A stretch of DNA of 64,000 nucleotides from Streptococcus hyovaginalis DSM 12219 (GCF_000420785.1 NZ_ATVP01000008.1:1-64000); one strand, 5' to 3'; counted from the first letter of the stretch, positions 53,443 through 62,673 are shown. A program made the numbers and translations. Notes: a model not told the origin generated them from the letters alone.

Positions 53443-53855
53443 CAAAAGGAAAATATAAAGAATGGCTAACAAATGAGAAGTTAGATATTGTAGCTGGTTG
53501 GGCACAGGATGGTTTGACCAATAATGATATCGCTTACAATATTGGAATTAATCCTGATACTTTGTACACTTGGATAAAAAAATATCCCGAATTTTCCGAG
53601 GCCTTAAAAGTAAATAAAGAAGTTGCAGATAGACGAGTTGAGAACGCTCTTTATAAGTCAGCAATAGGCTTTACTTACGAAGAGGAGACCGTAACTAATC
53701 AAGGCGAGGTGGTGACGGTTAAGAAATACAGCAAACCTAACACAACAGCACAAATATTTTGGTTGAAAAATCGTAAGCAAGAATGGTCTGACAGACAGGA
53801 AATTGAACATACTGGAACGGTGGTGTTTGCGAATGAAGACAACATCCCAGATTAA
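53430..53855 (+). CDS. terS: Terminase small subunit
   Basis: 141 residues with an N-terminal helix-turn-helix (LDIVAGWAQDGLTNNDIAYN, IGINPDTLYTWIKKYPEFSE) and a C-terminal PNTTAQIFWLKNRKQEWSDR stretch typical of small terminases. It would recognise the pac or cos site on island DNA and direct it into helper capsids. GTG start. It overlaps terL by 23 bp. Confidence 0.9.
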   Translation: MVKIAKGKYKEWLTNEKLDIVAGWAQDGLTNNDIAYNIGINPDTLYTWIKKYPEFSEALKVNKEVADRRVENALYKSAIGFTYEEETVTNQGEVVTVKKYSKPNTTAQIFWLKNRKQEWSDRQEIEHTGTVVFANEDNIPD

Positions 53856-55131
53856 AGTTGATTTGCCAACTATAGTTGGAGAAGGTTACGGGGCTTTTTG
53901 GGGTGATAAACATTTTTATAGAGTGGTAAAAGGTAGCCGTGGGTCTAAAAAATCTAAGACTACCGCCCTTAATTTTATAGTTAGATTACTGAAATATGAA
54001 TGGGCGAATTTATTAGTTGTCCGCAGATATTCAAACACTAATAAGCAATCAACCTATACCGATTTTAAGTGGGCATGTAATCGATTAAAAGTTACCCATC
54101 TTTTTAAGTTTAATGAAAGTTTACCAGAAATTACCGTTAAGAAAACTGGGCAAAAAATTCTGTTTCGTGGTTTAGATGATGAACTAAAAATAACCTCTAT
54201 TACCGTCGATGTCGGAAGTCTTTGTTGGGCTTGGTTTGAAGAGGCTTATCAAATTGAGACAGAGGACAAGTTTTCTACAGTCGTCGAATCTATCCGTGGT
54301 AGCTTGGAAGTCTCTGACTTTTTCAAGCAGGTCACTGTAACTTTTAACCCGTGGAATGAACACCATTGGCTAAAACGTGCTTTCTTTGATGAAGATACAA
54401 GACGGTCAGATTGTTTTACCCAAACAACAACTTTTAGAGTCAATGAGTGGCTTGATGATGATGATAAACAACGTTATGAAGAATTATATGTAACAAATCC
54501 TAGACGAGCTAGAATCGTTTGTGATGGTGAATGGGGAGTGGCAGAAGGGCTTGTCTTTGAAAACTTTGAAACTCGTGACTTTGATATACAAGAAGTTATC
54601 CAACGGGTTGGAGAAACAACCGCTGGTATGGACTTTGGTTTTACACAAGACCCAACAACTCTTATATGTGTAGCGGTTGACTTACGCAATCGAGAACTTT
54701 GGTTGTATAACGAGCATTATCAGAAAGCGATGTTGACAGATGACATTATTTCAATGATTTATAAAAAGGGTATGCAGAATGCTAGAATTATTGCAGATAG
54801 TGCTGAACAGCGTTTGATTACTGAAATTAGAAGCAAGGGAATCAGAAGACTATCTGCTAGCCTAAAAGGTAAAGGATCGATCATGCAAGGGATACAGTTT
54901 ATCCAAGGATTCAAAGTTTATATTCATCCTTCTTGCGAACATACGATTGAAGAATTTAATACTTATACTTTCAAACAGGACAAAGAGGGAAATTGGTTGA
55001 ATGAACCAATTGATAAAAATAATCATATTATAGACGCACTCAGATATAGTTTGGAAGATTTTCATATTGAGAAAAGAGAAGCTAGCAGTCAATTCGATAT
55101 ATTTGTAGAAGCAGGGTTTGGAATTTATTAG
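53833..55131 (+). CDS. terL: Terminase large subunit (PBSX/SPP1-type)
   Basis: 432 residues and apparently complete. The ATPase has Walker A VKGSRGSKKSKTTAL (about residues 33-47) and Walker B LCWAWFEEAYQI; the RNase H-like nuclease has TAGMDFGFTQDPTTL, ARIIADSAEQRL and NHIIDALRYSLED with the acidic residues. It powers DNA packaging and cuts concatemers. I chose ATG 53833; the frame opens earlier at a TTG inside terS. Gram-positive satellites more often carry terS alone, so a complete terL is notable. Confidence 0.9.
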   Translation: MKTTSQIKVDLPTIVGEGYGAFWGDKHFYRVVKGSRGSKKSKTTALNFIVRLLKYEWANLLVVRRYSNTNKQSTYTDFKWACNRLKVTHLFKFNESLPEITVKKTGQKILFRGLDDELKITSITVDVGSLCWAWFEEAYQIETEDKFSTVVESIRGSLEVSDFFKQVTVTFNPWNEHHWLKRAFFDEDTRRSDCFTQTTTFRVNEWLDDDDKQRYEELYVTNPRRARIVCDGEWGVAEGLVFENFETRDFDIQEVIQRVGETTAGMDFGFTQDPTTLICVAVDLRNRELWLYNEHYQKAMLTDDIISMIYKKGMQNARIIADSAEQRLITEIRSKGIRRLSASLKGKGSIMQGIQFIQGFKVYIHPSCEHTIEEFNTYTFKQDKEGNWLNEPIDKNNHIIDALRYSLEDFHIEKREASSQFDIFVEAGFGIY

Positions 55132-55193
55132 CACCATAGGTAGGCAGAGGGTGGGGATGTTTTATTGTCGGCCTCCTTGGCATAGATGGATAG

Positions 55194-55214
55194 AGAGGGG
55201 AAACCCTCTTTTTG
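55194..55214 (+). terminator. Terminator after terL
   Basis: AGAGGG and CCCTCT around a GAAA-type loop, followed by TTTT, about 60 bp after the terL stop. Confidence 0.7.
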
Positions 55215-55243
55215 TTGATGTTGCAGCTATTTTGATGTATAAT
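55215..55243 (+). promoter_or_regulatory. Promoter of the terL-downstream RNA
   Basis: TTGATG (55215-55220), a 17-bp spacer and TATAAT (55238-55243), placed immediately after the terL terminator. Confidence 0.7.
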
Positions 55244-55249
55244 TAAATT

Positions 55250-55366
55250 AAAGGTAGGGAGGTCGAGCACCCACTGGAGCGCGGTTTCTCTGCCAAAGAA
55301 GTATAGGTGGTCTAACGCCCATGAAGCAGTTTGCTGTGGAGGCGGTGGGTCACCTATGTTTTTTAT
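55250..55366 (+). ncRNA. Candidate structured small RNA of the island
   Basis: Between the promoter at 55215-55243 and a T-rich end (55359-55370) lie about 115 nt with no protein frame. ATAGGTG (55303-55309) pairs with CACCTAT (55351-55357), enclosing ACGCC/GGCG and AGCA/TTGCT stems, then TTTTTT: a large terminator-like hairpin. ACCCACTG (55269-55276) can also pair with CGGTGGGT (55343-55350), giving an alternative long-range fold. GC content is visibly higher than in the flanks. I do not recognise a named RNA family. A role in packaging or late control is speculative. Confidence 0.6.
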
Positions 55367-55432
55367 TTTTGTCTTTTTGAGTGCTTTAAAATGTTATAAT
55401 ATCAGTATATTCAAAGGTTTGGAGGGCATTAA

Positions 55433-55855
55433 ATGGACGCTAAACAGCTAATCAAAGAGTTACAGACTATTCCAAAGTTTATCAGAGACTTAGAAGAGGA
55501 ACGACAAGCGACTTTAAGCCTATTAGGTGGTTCTCACGGCTATTCTGATACAAGAGTGCTGACTAGCAAAACAAACGTACAGGAAGCTAAAACAGTGGCA
55601 TATATAGATAGTTCTAACTATCTAGTTAAACAGGTTGAGCTATTGCATGAGAAGCGCCAGAGATTGCTTGAATACGTTTATGCGGTTAAAGACATGAAAC
55701 TTGTTCTAGTATTGATCACCATAATCAATAGTCAAACGTTGACTGAAGCGCAGGACAAACTAGATATTGGTCAGTCAAAATTTTTCAGAGAGAAGAGGCA
55801 AGCTATGAATGCTCTTGATGAAGTGCTTAACCAAACAGAAAAAGCACCCGCCTAG
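55433..55855 (+). CDS. DUF1492/ArpU-like late regulator
   Basis: 140 residues, helical, with a C-terminal sigma-like helix-turn-helix (INSQTLTEAQDKLDIGQSKF followed by FREKRQAMNALDEVL). It resembles DUF1492 proteins, which lie near the ends of streptococcal phage early regions and are thought to control late transcription. GGAGGG site upstream; terminator downstream. Last island gene before attR. Confidence 0.75.
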   Translation: MDAKQLIKELQTIPKFIRDLEEERQATLSLLGGSHGYSDTRVLTSKTNVQEAKTVAYIDSSNYLVKQVELLHEKRQRLLEYVYAVKDMKLVLVLITIINSQTLTEAQDKLDIGQSKFFREKRQAMNALDEVLNQTEKAPA

Positions 55856-55865
55856 GTGCTTATCT
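55842..55865 (+). terminator. Terminator after the DUF1492 gene
   Basis: AAGCACC and GGTGCTT around CGCCTA, then a short T-containing tail; overlaps the stop codon. Confidence 0.6.
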
Positions 55866-56007
55866 CTTGCCTGCTGAACTCGTCATTTTTAGTTATACTT
55901 TTAGTTACCCTTTGATTATTTTATAATCATGCATATTTAAGGGTAAAAGTGTTAAAATACTGAATATATAGGTTTTAGCGTTGTCTATTTTACTATATTT
56001 TTGTAGC

Positions 56008-56032
56008 GTGCTATAATAAAGAGTAATATTAT
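56008..56032 (+). repeat. attR core, containing the yqeG -10 box
   Basis: Second copy of the 25-bp repeat. TATAAT lies at 56012-56017 after TGC. The island end supplies TTTACT (55989-55994) exactly 17 bp upstream, rebuilding a promoter for yqeG. The repeat ends 17 bp before the yqeG start codon. Confidence 0.85.
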
Positions 56033-56048
56033 TTTTTTGGAGAATAGA

Positions 56049-56576
56049 TTGGCTATTGAAGATTACAGGCCTGACTATGTTGTTGAGGCAGTTTATGATT
56101 TAAGAGCGGATGACTTGATTCGTCAAGGTATTCGTGCAGTCCTAGTAGATTTAGATAATACTTTAATTGCTTGGAATAATCCTGACGGAACCGATGAGTT
56201 AAGAGCTTGGTTGGATGAAATGACACAAGCAGATATTCCTGTCGTCGTTGTTTCGAATAATAATCATGCGCGCGTTAAACAAGCGGTGGAGCGTTTTGGT
56301 GTAGACTTTGTTAGTCGCGCTTTGAAACCTTTTACACGTGGGATTAATATCGCCATTGGGCGTTATGGATTTGACAAATCAGAAGTGGTCATGGTCGGGG
56401 ATCAGTTGATGACTGATATCAGAGCAGCTCATCGCGCTGGCATCCGTTCTATTTTGGTCAAACCAATTGTATCGTCTGATGCATGGAATACAAAAATTAA
56501 CCGGGCGCGTGAACGCCGTGTCTGGGCTAAGTTAGAAAAAAAATACGGAAAAATCATTTATCAAAAAGGAATTTAA
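56049..56576 (+). CDS. yqeG: HAD-family phosphatase YqeG
   Basis: About 175 residues, subfamily IIIA HAD phosphatase: VLVDLDNTLIAWNNPDG (nucleophile Asp), VVSNNN, and VMVGDQLMTDIRAAHRAGIR. Physiological substrate unknown; it heads the conserved yqeGH-yhbY-nadD-yqeK-rsfS group. I chose TTG 56049 (MAIEDYRP), 6 bp after GGAG; an upstream TTG at 56037 overlaps that site. Its promoter is now a hybrid of island and host sequence. Confidence 0.9.
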   Translation: MAIEDYRPDYVVEAVYDLRADDLIRQGIRAVLVDLDNTLIAWNNPDGTDELRAWLDEMTQADIPVVVVSNNNHARVKQAVERFGVDFVSRALKPFTRGINIAIGRYGFDKSEVVMVGDQLMTDIRAAHRAGIRSILVKPIVSSDAWNTKINRARERRVWAKLEKKYGKIIYQKGI

Positions 56577-57694
56577 TGGAAGAACTAGTGTGTATTGGCT
56601 GTGGTGCCAAAATTCAAACTCAGGAAAAAGACAAAGCAGGCTATACTCCTCAAAGTGCCTTAGAAAAAGGATTGGAGACGGGAGAGCTTTATTGTCAGCG
56701 TTGTTTTAGACTACGCCATTACAATGAAATTGTCGATGTTAATATCTCAGATGATGATTTTCTGAAATTACTCCACGAAGTTGGTGATAGCGATGCTCTA
56801 GTTGTCAATGTCGTTGATGTCTTCGACTTCAATGGTTCGGTTATTCCGGGGCTTCCACGCTTTACTTCAGGTAATGAGATTTTACTGGTTGGCAATAAAA
56901 AAGATATTCTTCCCAAATCGGTTAGAGATAGTAAAGTGACACAGTGGTTGACTGAACGTGCCCACGAAGAAGGCTTTCGCCCGGTGGCAACTGTCTTGAC
57001 TAGCGCGCAAAATAAGATTGCTATCCGTGACTTAATTGATACCATAGAAGCTCACCGCAGAGGTCGAGATGTCTATGTTGTTGGGGTGACCAATGTTGGC
57101 AAATCGACACTCATTAATGCTATCATCCAGGAAATAACGGGTGATAAAGATGTGATTACAACATCGCGTTTTCCAGGGACAACCTTGGATAAGATAGAGA
57201 TTCCATTAGATGATGGCTCCTATATTTTTGACACGCCAGGAATCATTCATCGTCATCAGATGGCACACTACCTTACCGCCAGGAACCTCAAGTATGTCAG
57301 TCCTAAAAAGGAAATCAAGCCCAAGACCTATCAGTTAAATCCTCGTCAAACCCTCTTTTTAGGAGGCTTAGGTCGTTTTGACTTTGTTTCAGGGCAAAAA
57401 CAAGGTTTTACAGCTTATTTTGATAACAACCTAGACTTACATCGGACGAAATTAGACGGAGCAGATGCTTTTTATGATAAGCATGTTGGGAGTCTGTTAA
57501 CCCCACCTTCTGAAAAGGAAAAGTTAGATTTTCCGAAATTGGTACGTCATGAATTTACCATCAAAGACAAAATGGATATTGTATTCTCAGGTCTTGGTTG
57601 GGTGCGTGTGAATGCCGATGATGCTAATCCAGTAGTTGTCGCTGCTTGGGCGCCAGAAGGTGTGTCAGTCATGATTCGTAAAGCACTGATTTAG
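56576..57694 (+). CDS. yqeH: Ribosome-biogenesis GTPase YqeH
   Basis: 372 residues. An N-terminal zinc finger (CIGCGAKIQTQ and YCQRCF) precedes a circularly permuted G domain (G4 GNKKD before G1 GVTNVGKSTLINA and G3 DTPG). Needed for 30S assembly in Bacillus. The start codon overlaps the yqeG stop by one base. Confidence 0.95.
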   Translation: MEELVCIGCGAKIQTQEKDKAGYTPQSALEKGLETGELYCQRCFRLRHYNEIVDVNISDDDFLKLLHEVGDSDALVVNVVDVFDFNGSVIPGLPRFTSGNEILLVGNKKDILPKSVRDSKVTQWLTERAHEEGFRPVATVLTSAQNKIAIRDLIDTIEAHRRGRDVYVVGVTNVGKSTLINAIIQEITGDKDVITTSRFPGTTLDKIEIPLDDGSYIFDTPGIIHRHQMAHYLTARNLKYVSPKKEIKPKTYQLNPRQTLFLGGLGRFDFVSGQKQGFTAYFDNNLDLHRTKLDGADAFYDKHVGSLLTPPSEKEKLDFPKLVRHEFTIKDKMDIVFSGLGWVRVNADDANPVVVAAWAPEGVSVMIRKALI

Positions 57695-57869
57695 TTTGTC
57701 ATTTTAAAATAACAGTCTATTTTCGAGATCAATAGAAAGGAAACTAGAATCAGCTAGGTGCTGATTTTAACTGAGTATTTTGGGTAAACCTTGGCTATAA
57801 CAAGAAAGGTGACTACTTTTCAGATAGATAGGAATTACCACATATTTCGATACTCAGAATAAGGTCATT

Positions 57870-58190
57870 ATGTCATTAACAAGTAAACAACGTGCTTTTC
57901 TCAAATCAGAAGCACATAGTCTTAAACCCATTGTTCAGATTGGTAAAAACGGACTAAACGATCAGATCAAAACCAGTGTCCGAAATGCTCTTGATGCGCG
58001 TGAGTTGATAAAGGTGACTCTCTTGCAAAATACAGATGAAGACATTCATGATGTCGCAGAAATACTAGAAGACGAAATTGGCTGTGACACCGTTCTTAAG
58101 ATTGGCCGTATCTTGATCCTTTATAAGGAATCGGCTAAGAAAGAGAATCGAAAATTATCTCAAAAAGTTAAAACAATGAAATCACACTAG
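57870..58190 (+). CDS. yhbY: Ribosome assembly RNA-binding protein YhbY
   Basis: 106 residues with the CRM domain: LTSKQRAFLKSEAHSLKPIV, QIGKNGLNDQIKTSV and the later basic tail. Associates with pre-50S particles. The 175-bp gap after yqeH holds no gene. 31 bp separate it from nadD. Confidence 0.92.
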   Translation: MSLTSKQRAFLKSEAHSLKPIVQIGKNGLNDQIKTSVRNALDARELIKVTLLQNTDEDIHDVAEILEDEIGCDTVLKIGRILILYKESAKKENRKLSQKVKTMKSH

Positions 58191-58221
58191 TTTGGTTATA
58201 GGTTTGTTATAAGGAGTCGTC

Positions 58222-58854
58222 ATGGCTATTGAGCTCTTAACTCCCTTTACTAAAGTGGAGCTAGAAGAAGAAAAAAAAGAAACTGACCGTAAGCAGGTGG
58301 GTATTTTAGGGGGAAATTTCAACCCTGTACATAATGCCCACCTAGTTGTCGCTGATCAGGTCCGCCAGCAATTGGGTTTGGATCAGGTTTTTCTCATGCC
58401 TGAATTTGAACCTCCACATGTTGATAAAAAAGATACCATCGATGAGAAACATCGTTTAAATATGCTTTTATTAGCTATTAATGGTGTTGAAGGGTTGGAT
58501 ATTGAAACGATTGAACTTGATCGTAAAGGTATTAGTTACACTTATGACACGATGAAGTTGCTGACAGAGGCTAATCCAGATACTGATTATTACTTCATTA
58601 TTGGTGCTGATATGGTGGAATACCTTCCCAAATGGCATCGTATCGACGAATTGATTGAAATGGTTCAATTTGTCGGCGTTCAACGCCCTAAGTACAAGGC
58701 TGGAACCTCCTATCCTGTTATCTGGGTTGATGTGCCGATGATGGATATTTCATCGACTAGCGTTCGTGATTTTATCAAAAAAGGCAGAACACCCAATTTT
58801 ATGGTGCCTCAACCCGTTTTGAACTATATTAAGAAGGCTGGTTTGTACAAATGA
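58222..58854 (+). CDS. nadD: Nicotinate-mononucleotide adenylyltransferase
   Basis: 210 residues; makes deamido-NAD from NaMN and ATP. The (H/T)xGH-type motif is present as [20 protein letters not shown], and the C-terminal [14 protein letters not shown] binds ATP. With pncA (35.0 kb) it belongs to NAD salvage. A 15-residue N-terminal extension before the strand is common in streptococci. It overlaps yqeK by 4 bp. Confidence 0.94.
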   Translation: MAIELLTPFTKVELEEEKKETDRKQVGILGGNFNPVHNAHLVVADQVRQQLGLDQVFLMPEFEPPHVDKKDTIDEKHRLNMLLLAINGVEGLDIETIELDRKGISYTYDTMKLLTEANPDTDYYFIIGADMVEYLPKWHRIDELIEMVQFVGVQRPKYKAGTSYPVIWVDVPMMDISSTSVRDFIKKGRTPNFMVPQPVLNYIKKAGLYK

Positions 58855-59444
58855 GCTACCAATCTTATACAAAGTATAATCGGGAGCAATTATTAGGAAA
58901 ATTGCAGTCTGTCATGAGTCCAAAGCGCTTTAGGCATGTTTTAGGCGTTGAGCAGGCGGCTATTGAGCTAGCTCGCTTAAATGGTTACGATCAAATCAAA
59001 GCAGGGCTAGCAGGGCTACTACACGATTATGCTAAGGAGAGTTCAGACCAAGAATTTCTAGACTTGATTGACAAATATAAGCTCGATCCTGATTTAAAAA
59101 AATGGAATAACAATGTCTGGCATGGTGTGGTTGGTAGATATAAAATCCAAGAAGAGCTTGCTTTAACTGATTCAGAGATATTACGTGCTATTGAAATCCA
59201 CACTATCGGTGCTGCAGAAATGACGACTCTAGATAAGATTGTTTATGTGGCAGATTACATTGAACATAACCGTGATTTCCCACTTGTTACTAAAGCACGA
59301 GAAATTGCACAGCAGGATCTCAATCAGGCAGTAGCTTACGAGACGATTAATACCATAGCCTTTCTGGCTCAAAAAGCACAGCCCATTTACCCAAAAACCA
59401 TCGAAACTTACAATAGTTTTGTTAAGTACATGAAGGAAGATTAA
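58851..59444 (+). CDS. yqeK: HD-domain hydrolase YqeK (Ap4A hydrolase)
   Basis: 197 residues with the HD-domain residues [31 protein letters not shown] (H in WHGVV) and IVYVADYIE. YqeK-type proteins hydrolyse diadenosine tetraphosphate symmetrically. Overlaps nadD by 4 bp; rsfS follows after 7 bp. Confidence 0.92.
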   Translation: MSYQSYTKYNREQLLGKLQSVMSPKRFRHVLGVEQAAIELARLNGYDQIKAGLAGLLHDYAKESSDQEFLDLIDKYKLDPDLKKWNNNVWHGVVGRYKIQEELALTDSEILRAIEIHTIGAAEMTTLDKIVYVADYIEHNRDFPLVTKAREIAQQDLNQAVAYETINTIAFLAQKAQPIYPKTIETYNSFVKYMKED

Positions 59445-59451
59445 TTAAGGA

Positions 59452-59805
59452 ATGAACAAAACAGAATTACTCGAATTAGTTGTCAAGGCAGCTGATGAAA
59501 AACGTGGCGAAGACATCCTTGCCCTTGATTTAGCAGGATTGACTAGTGTGACAGATTATTTCGTCATTGTTAGCTCAACAAATAGCCGCCAATTAGAGGC
59601 CATTGCAGATAATATTCGCGAAAAAGTTAAAGAAGCTGGTGGAGATCCTAGTCACATTGAAGGCGACAGTAAGACAGGTTGGGTTCTTCTTGACCTCAAC
59701 GATGTCGTTGTACATATCTTCTCTGAAGATGAACGTTTCCATTACAATCTTGAAAAACTCTGGCATGAAGCTCCTCAAGTGGATGTCGCAGAATACCTTG
59801 CATAA
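59452..59805 (+). CDS. rsfS: Ribosomal silencing factor RsfS
   Basis: 117 residues, DUF143 fold: [54 protein letters not shown]. It binds L14 and blocks subunit joining in starvation. Last gene before a terminator. Confidence 0.94.
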   Translation: MNKTELLELVVKAADEKRGEDILALDLAGLTSVTDYFVIVSSTNSRQLEAIADNIREKVKEAGGDPSHIEGDSKTGWVLLDLNDVVVHIFSEDERFHYNLEKLWHEAPQVDVAEYLA

Positions 59806-59812
59806 TATTTAG

Positions 59813-59836
59813 ACCTTGCTTTCAGGCAAGGTTTTT
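59813..59836 (+). terminator. Terminator after rsfS
   Basis: ACCTTGC and GCAAGGT around TTTCAG, followed by TTTTTG. Confidence 0.8.
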
Positions 59837-59891
59837 GAGAATTGACAGAAAGGAAGGCGGTCAAAGGGGTATGTTCATTTGAACACACGTT

Positions 59892-59967
59892 AAAGACGGT
59901 GCAAAAAAGAGAGATTGCCTTGTGTTCAAGGAAACTGTGTCAATCTCCCATTTTTTGCTGTGTCTTT
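59892..59967. repeat. Long imperfect hairpin upstream of the methyltransferase gene
   Basis: AAAGAC...GCAAAAAAGAGAGATTG pairs with CAATCTC...TTTTTTGC...GTCTTT (about 26 positions per arm with a few mismatches), enclosing a CCTTG/CAAGG mini-hairpin. It sits between the rsfS terminator and the next start codon. It could be a structured leader or a decayed small repeat. Confidence 0.6.
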
Positions 59968-59989
59968 GTCTACGGCCGCACTTTGTATC

Positions 59990-60733
59990 ATGAACAAAAA
60001 TTACGAAAAATTTGCATCGGTATATGATGCTATCATGGATGACTCTCTTTACGATTTGTGGACGGATTTTTCGCTCCGTCATTTACCAAAATCAAACCGT
60101 CGCAAAAAATTGCTAGAATTAGCTTGTGGAACGGGGATTCAATCTGTTCGTTTTTCACAAGCTGGATTTGATGTAACAGGATTAGATTTGAGTCAAGAAA
60201 TGCTAGATATTGCCCAAAAGCGTGCCAAATCAGCCAAGCAACAGATTACCTTCCAACAAGGCAATATGCTAGATTTATCAAGAGCTGGTAAATTCGACTT
60301 TGTAACCTGTTATTCAGATTCTATCTGTTATATGCAGGATGAGGTTGAAGTTGGAGATGTCTTCAAACAAGTTTATGACAGTTTAGAAGAAGATGGTGTT
60401 TTCATTTTTGATGTCCACTCAACTTATCAAATTGATGAGGTTTTCCCAGGTTATTCATATCATGAAAATGCTGAAGATTTTGCCATGGTTTGGGACTCTT
60501 TTGAAGATGATGCGCCACACTCAGTTGTCCACGAGTTAACCTTCTTTATCCAAGATGAGGACGGTCGCTTCACACGCTTTGACGAAGTCCATGAAGAACG
60601 CACATATGAAATCTTAACCTATGATATTCTTTTAGAGCAGGCAGGGTTTAAATCCTTCAAACTATACGCAGATTTTGAAGATAAAGAGCCAAATGAGACA
60701 AGTAAAAGATGGTTTTTTGTCGCACAAAAATAA
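59990..60733 (+). CDS. SAM-dependent methyltransferase (class I, substrate unknown)
   Basis: 247 residues. The SAM site is [20 protein letters not shown] followed by [25 protein letters not shown] is the next strand. Conserved after rsfS in streptococci; substrate not known. I chose ATG 59990 ([17 protein letters not shown]); the longer frame would read through the hairpin at 59892-59967. Ribosome site is weak. tmcAL follows 11 bp downstream. Confidence 0.85.
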   Translation: MNKNYEKFASVYDAIMDDSLYDLWTDFSLRHLPKSNRRKKLLELACGTGIQSVRFSQAGFDVTGLDLSQEMLDIAQKRAKSAKQQITFQQGNMLDLSRAGKFDFVTCYSDSICYMQDEVEVGDVFKQVYDSLEEDGVFIFDVHSTYQIDEVFPGYSYHENAEDFAMVWDSFEDDAPHSVVHELTFFIQDEDGRFTRFDEVHEERTYEILTYDILLEQAGFKSFKLYADFEDKEPNETSKRWFFVAQK

Positions 60734-60744
60734 GTGAGGTTATG

Positions 60745-61842
60745 ATGACAATCACAGGAATCATCGCTGAATTCAACCCCTTCCACAATGGGCATAAACA
60801 CCTTTTAGAGCAAGCGGAAGGGCTTAAAATTGTTGCCATGTCTGGTAATTTTATGCAGCGTGGGGAGCCTGCTTTTGTGGATAAGTGGACTAGGGCACAG
60901 ATGGCCTTGGAAAATGGTGCCGACCTTGTGGTTGAGCTCCCTTTTCTCGTTTCTGTCCAGTCTGCCGACTATTTCGCTGACGGTGCGGTTGCGATTCTCG
61001 CAAAGTTGGGCGTTAACCAATTGACCTTTGGAACAGAAAGAACGATCGACTATAATCAGATGGCTGAGACCTATGCGACCAAGCAAGCTGCCATGGAGGA
61101 TTATCTAGCCAGCTTGCCTGATCACCTTTCCTATCCTCAAAAAAGTCAAGACATGTGGGAGCATTTTACAGGTATTTCTTTTTCTGGCAATACGCCAAAT
61201 CATATTTTAGGTCTGGCTTATGCTAAGGCTTGTGCAGTCAGAAAGATCAAATTACAGCCTATTAAGCGCTTAGGTGCTGGTTTCCACTCAGAAAGTAAGG
61301 ATGAAACGATTTCCTCAGCAACTGCCATTCGTCTGCACAGAAATGACCCTGCCTTTGTGGAAAAGTCTGTGCCTAATTATGACTTGTTACAGGCTTGTCC
61401 ACAAGTGTCTTGGGATAACTATTTTCAGTTGTTAAAATACCAGGCTCTCACGCATTCTGATCTGACCAGAGTCTTTCAAGTCAATGAGGAATTGGCTAAT
61501 CGGATACAATCAGCTATCCATTCAGCTTTCTCACTTGAAGACCTTGTGGATAAAGTAGCTACCAAACGGTTTACGAAAGCTAGGGTTAGACGAGTCTTAA
61601 CATACATTTTAGTCAATGCTGTGGAAAAACCAATTCCTGAAGCCGTTCGACTGTTAGGATTTTCCCAAAAAGGGCAAGAACATTTAAAACGTGTGAAAAA
61701 ATCTGTGGAAATCATCAGTCGTATCGGCAAGGATGCTTGGGATGAAACCACTCAAAGAGCAGATGCTATTTATCAGCTAGGGCATCCAGAACTCAAGGAG
61801 CAGAATTTAGGATGCATTCCTTTGAGGATAAAAACACGTTAG
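60745..61842 (+). CDS. tmcAL: tRNA(Met) cytidine acetate ligase
   Basis: 365 residues, formerly YlbM. The nucleotidyltransferase-like motif [20 protein letters not shown] and [20 protein letters not shown] are intact; SATAIRL lies in the middle. In Bacillus it makes ac4C at the wobble position of elongator tRNA-Met from acetate and ATP. I chose ATG 60745, 5 bp after GAGG; ATG 60742 is too close. Confidence 0.92.
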   Translation: MTITGIIAEFNPFHNGHKHLLEQAEGLKIVAMSGNFMQRGEPAFVDKWTRAQMALENGADLVVELPFLVSVQSADYFADGAVAILAKLGVNQLTFGTERTIDYNQMAETYATKQAAMEDYLASLPDHLSYPQKSQDMWEHFTGISFSGNTPNHILGLAYAKACAVRKIKLQPIKRLGAGFHSESKDETISSATAIRLHRNDPAFVEKSVPNYDLLQACPQVSWDNYFQLLKYQALTHSDLTRVFQVNEELANRIQSAIHSAFSLEDLVDKVATKRFTKARVRRVLTYILVNAVEKPIPEAVRLLGFSQKGQEHLKRVKKSVEIISRIGKDAWDETTQRADAIYQLGHPELKEQNLGCIPLRIKTR

Positions 61843-61856
61843 TATTATAGTGACAT

Positions 61857-61885
61857 TTTACGAAAGCTTGCCAAAGTGCTATAAT
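61857..61885 (+). promoter_or_regulatory. Promoter of yebC
   Basis: TTTACG (61857-61862), 17-bp spacer, TATAAT (61880-61885) with the extended TGC. Confidence 0.7.
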
Positions 61886-61946
61886 AATAAGGTCATTGGT
61901 CCTTTTTGTTAGGTCCAAATCAAATAAAATATAAGAGGTGAATCCC

Positions 61947-62663
61947 ATGGGACGTAAGTGGGCAAATATTGTTGCAAAGAAAACAGCAAAAGATGGAGCA
62001 AACTCAAAAGTCTACGCTAAATTCGGCGTCGAGATTTATGTTGCTGCCAAACAAGGTGATCCAGATCCTGAATCAAATTCAGCGCTTAAATTTGTCTTGG
62101 AGCGTGCCAAACAAGCGCAGGTTCCAAAACACGTTATTGATAAAGCGATTGATAAAGCCAAAGGTAATACGGATGAAACTTTTGTAGAAGGACGTTACGA
62201 AGGTTTTGGACCAAATGGTTCGATGATTATTGTTGATACCCTTACTTCAAACGTTAATCGTACAGCAGCTAATGTTCGTACGGCATTTGGTAAAAATGGT
62301 GGTAACATGGGTGCAGCAGGTTCTGTATCTTATATGTTCGATAAAAAAGGTGTTATTGTTTTTGCTGGAGATGATGCAGATACCGTTTTTGAAACCTTGT
62401 TAGAAGCTGATGTTGAAGTGGATGATGTGGAAGAGCATGAAGGAACAATCACTGTTTACACGGCACCAACAGATCTTCATAAAGGGTTGGAAGCCCTTCG
62501 CCAATCAGGTGTTGAGGAATTCCAAGTGACTGAACTTGAGATGATTCCACAATCTGAAGTGACTCTTGAGGGAGAAGATTTAGAAGCCTTTGAAAAACTG
62601 GTCGATGCTCTTGAAGATGACGATGATGTTCAAAAAGTTTACCACAATGTAGCTGATTTTTAA
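61947..62663 (+). CDS. yebC: YebC/PmpR-family protein
   Basis: 238 residues starting [17 protein letters not shown], then [40 protein letters not shown] and [13 protein letters not shown]. Members act as transcriptional regulators or as translation factors at proline stretches. I chose ATG 61947; the GTG at 61938 overlaps the AAGAGG site. Own promoter upstream. Confidence 0.93.
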   Translation: MGRKWANIVAKKTAKDGANSKVYAKFGVEIYVAAKQGDPDPESNSALKFVLERAKQAQVPKHVIDKAIDKAKGNTDETFVEGRYEGFGPNGSMIIVDTLTSNVNRTAANVRTAFGKNGGNMGAAGSVSYMFDKKGVIVFAGDDADTVFETLLEADVEVDDVEEHEGTITVYTAPTDLHKGLEALRQSGVEEFQVTELEMIPQSEVTLEGEDLEAFEKLVDALEDDDDVQKVYHNVADF

Positions 62664-62673
62664 TCATCATATC

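Larger units (their letters stand above)
42994..56032. mobile_element. Integrated phage satellite (PICI-type chromosomal island)
   Basis: A 25-bp perfect repeat bounds 13.0 kb. Content from left: integrase (minus), RelBE-type pair, membrane protein and CI-like repressor (minus), Cro-like gene, small early genes, HTH protein, replication primase/helicase, iteron origin, unknown genes, terS, terL, RNA gene, DUF1492 regulator. No portal, capsid, tail, holin or lysin is present, and no conjugation genes. This is the layout of Gram-positive phage-inducible chromosomal islands, which replicate themselves and are packaged in helper-phage particles. Carrying terL as well as terS is less usual. It lies in the yqeG promoter. 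Confidence 0.88.

Noticed and set aside
55157..55246. 29-codon frame after terL (MFYCRPPWHRWIERG...)
   Set aside because: It overlaps the terL terminator and the promoter of the RNA gene; its codons are explained by those signals.
42994..56032. Complete prophage or integrative conjugative element
   Set aside because: No portal, capsid, tail, lysis, relaxase or type IV secretion genes are present; satellite is the better description.
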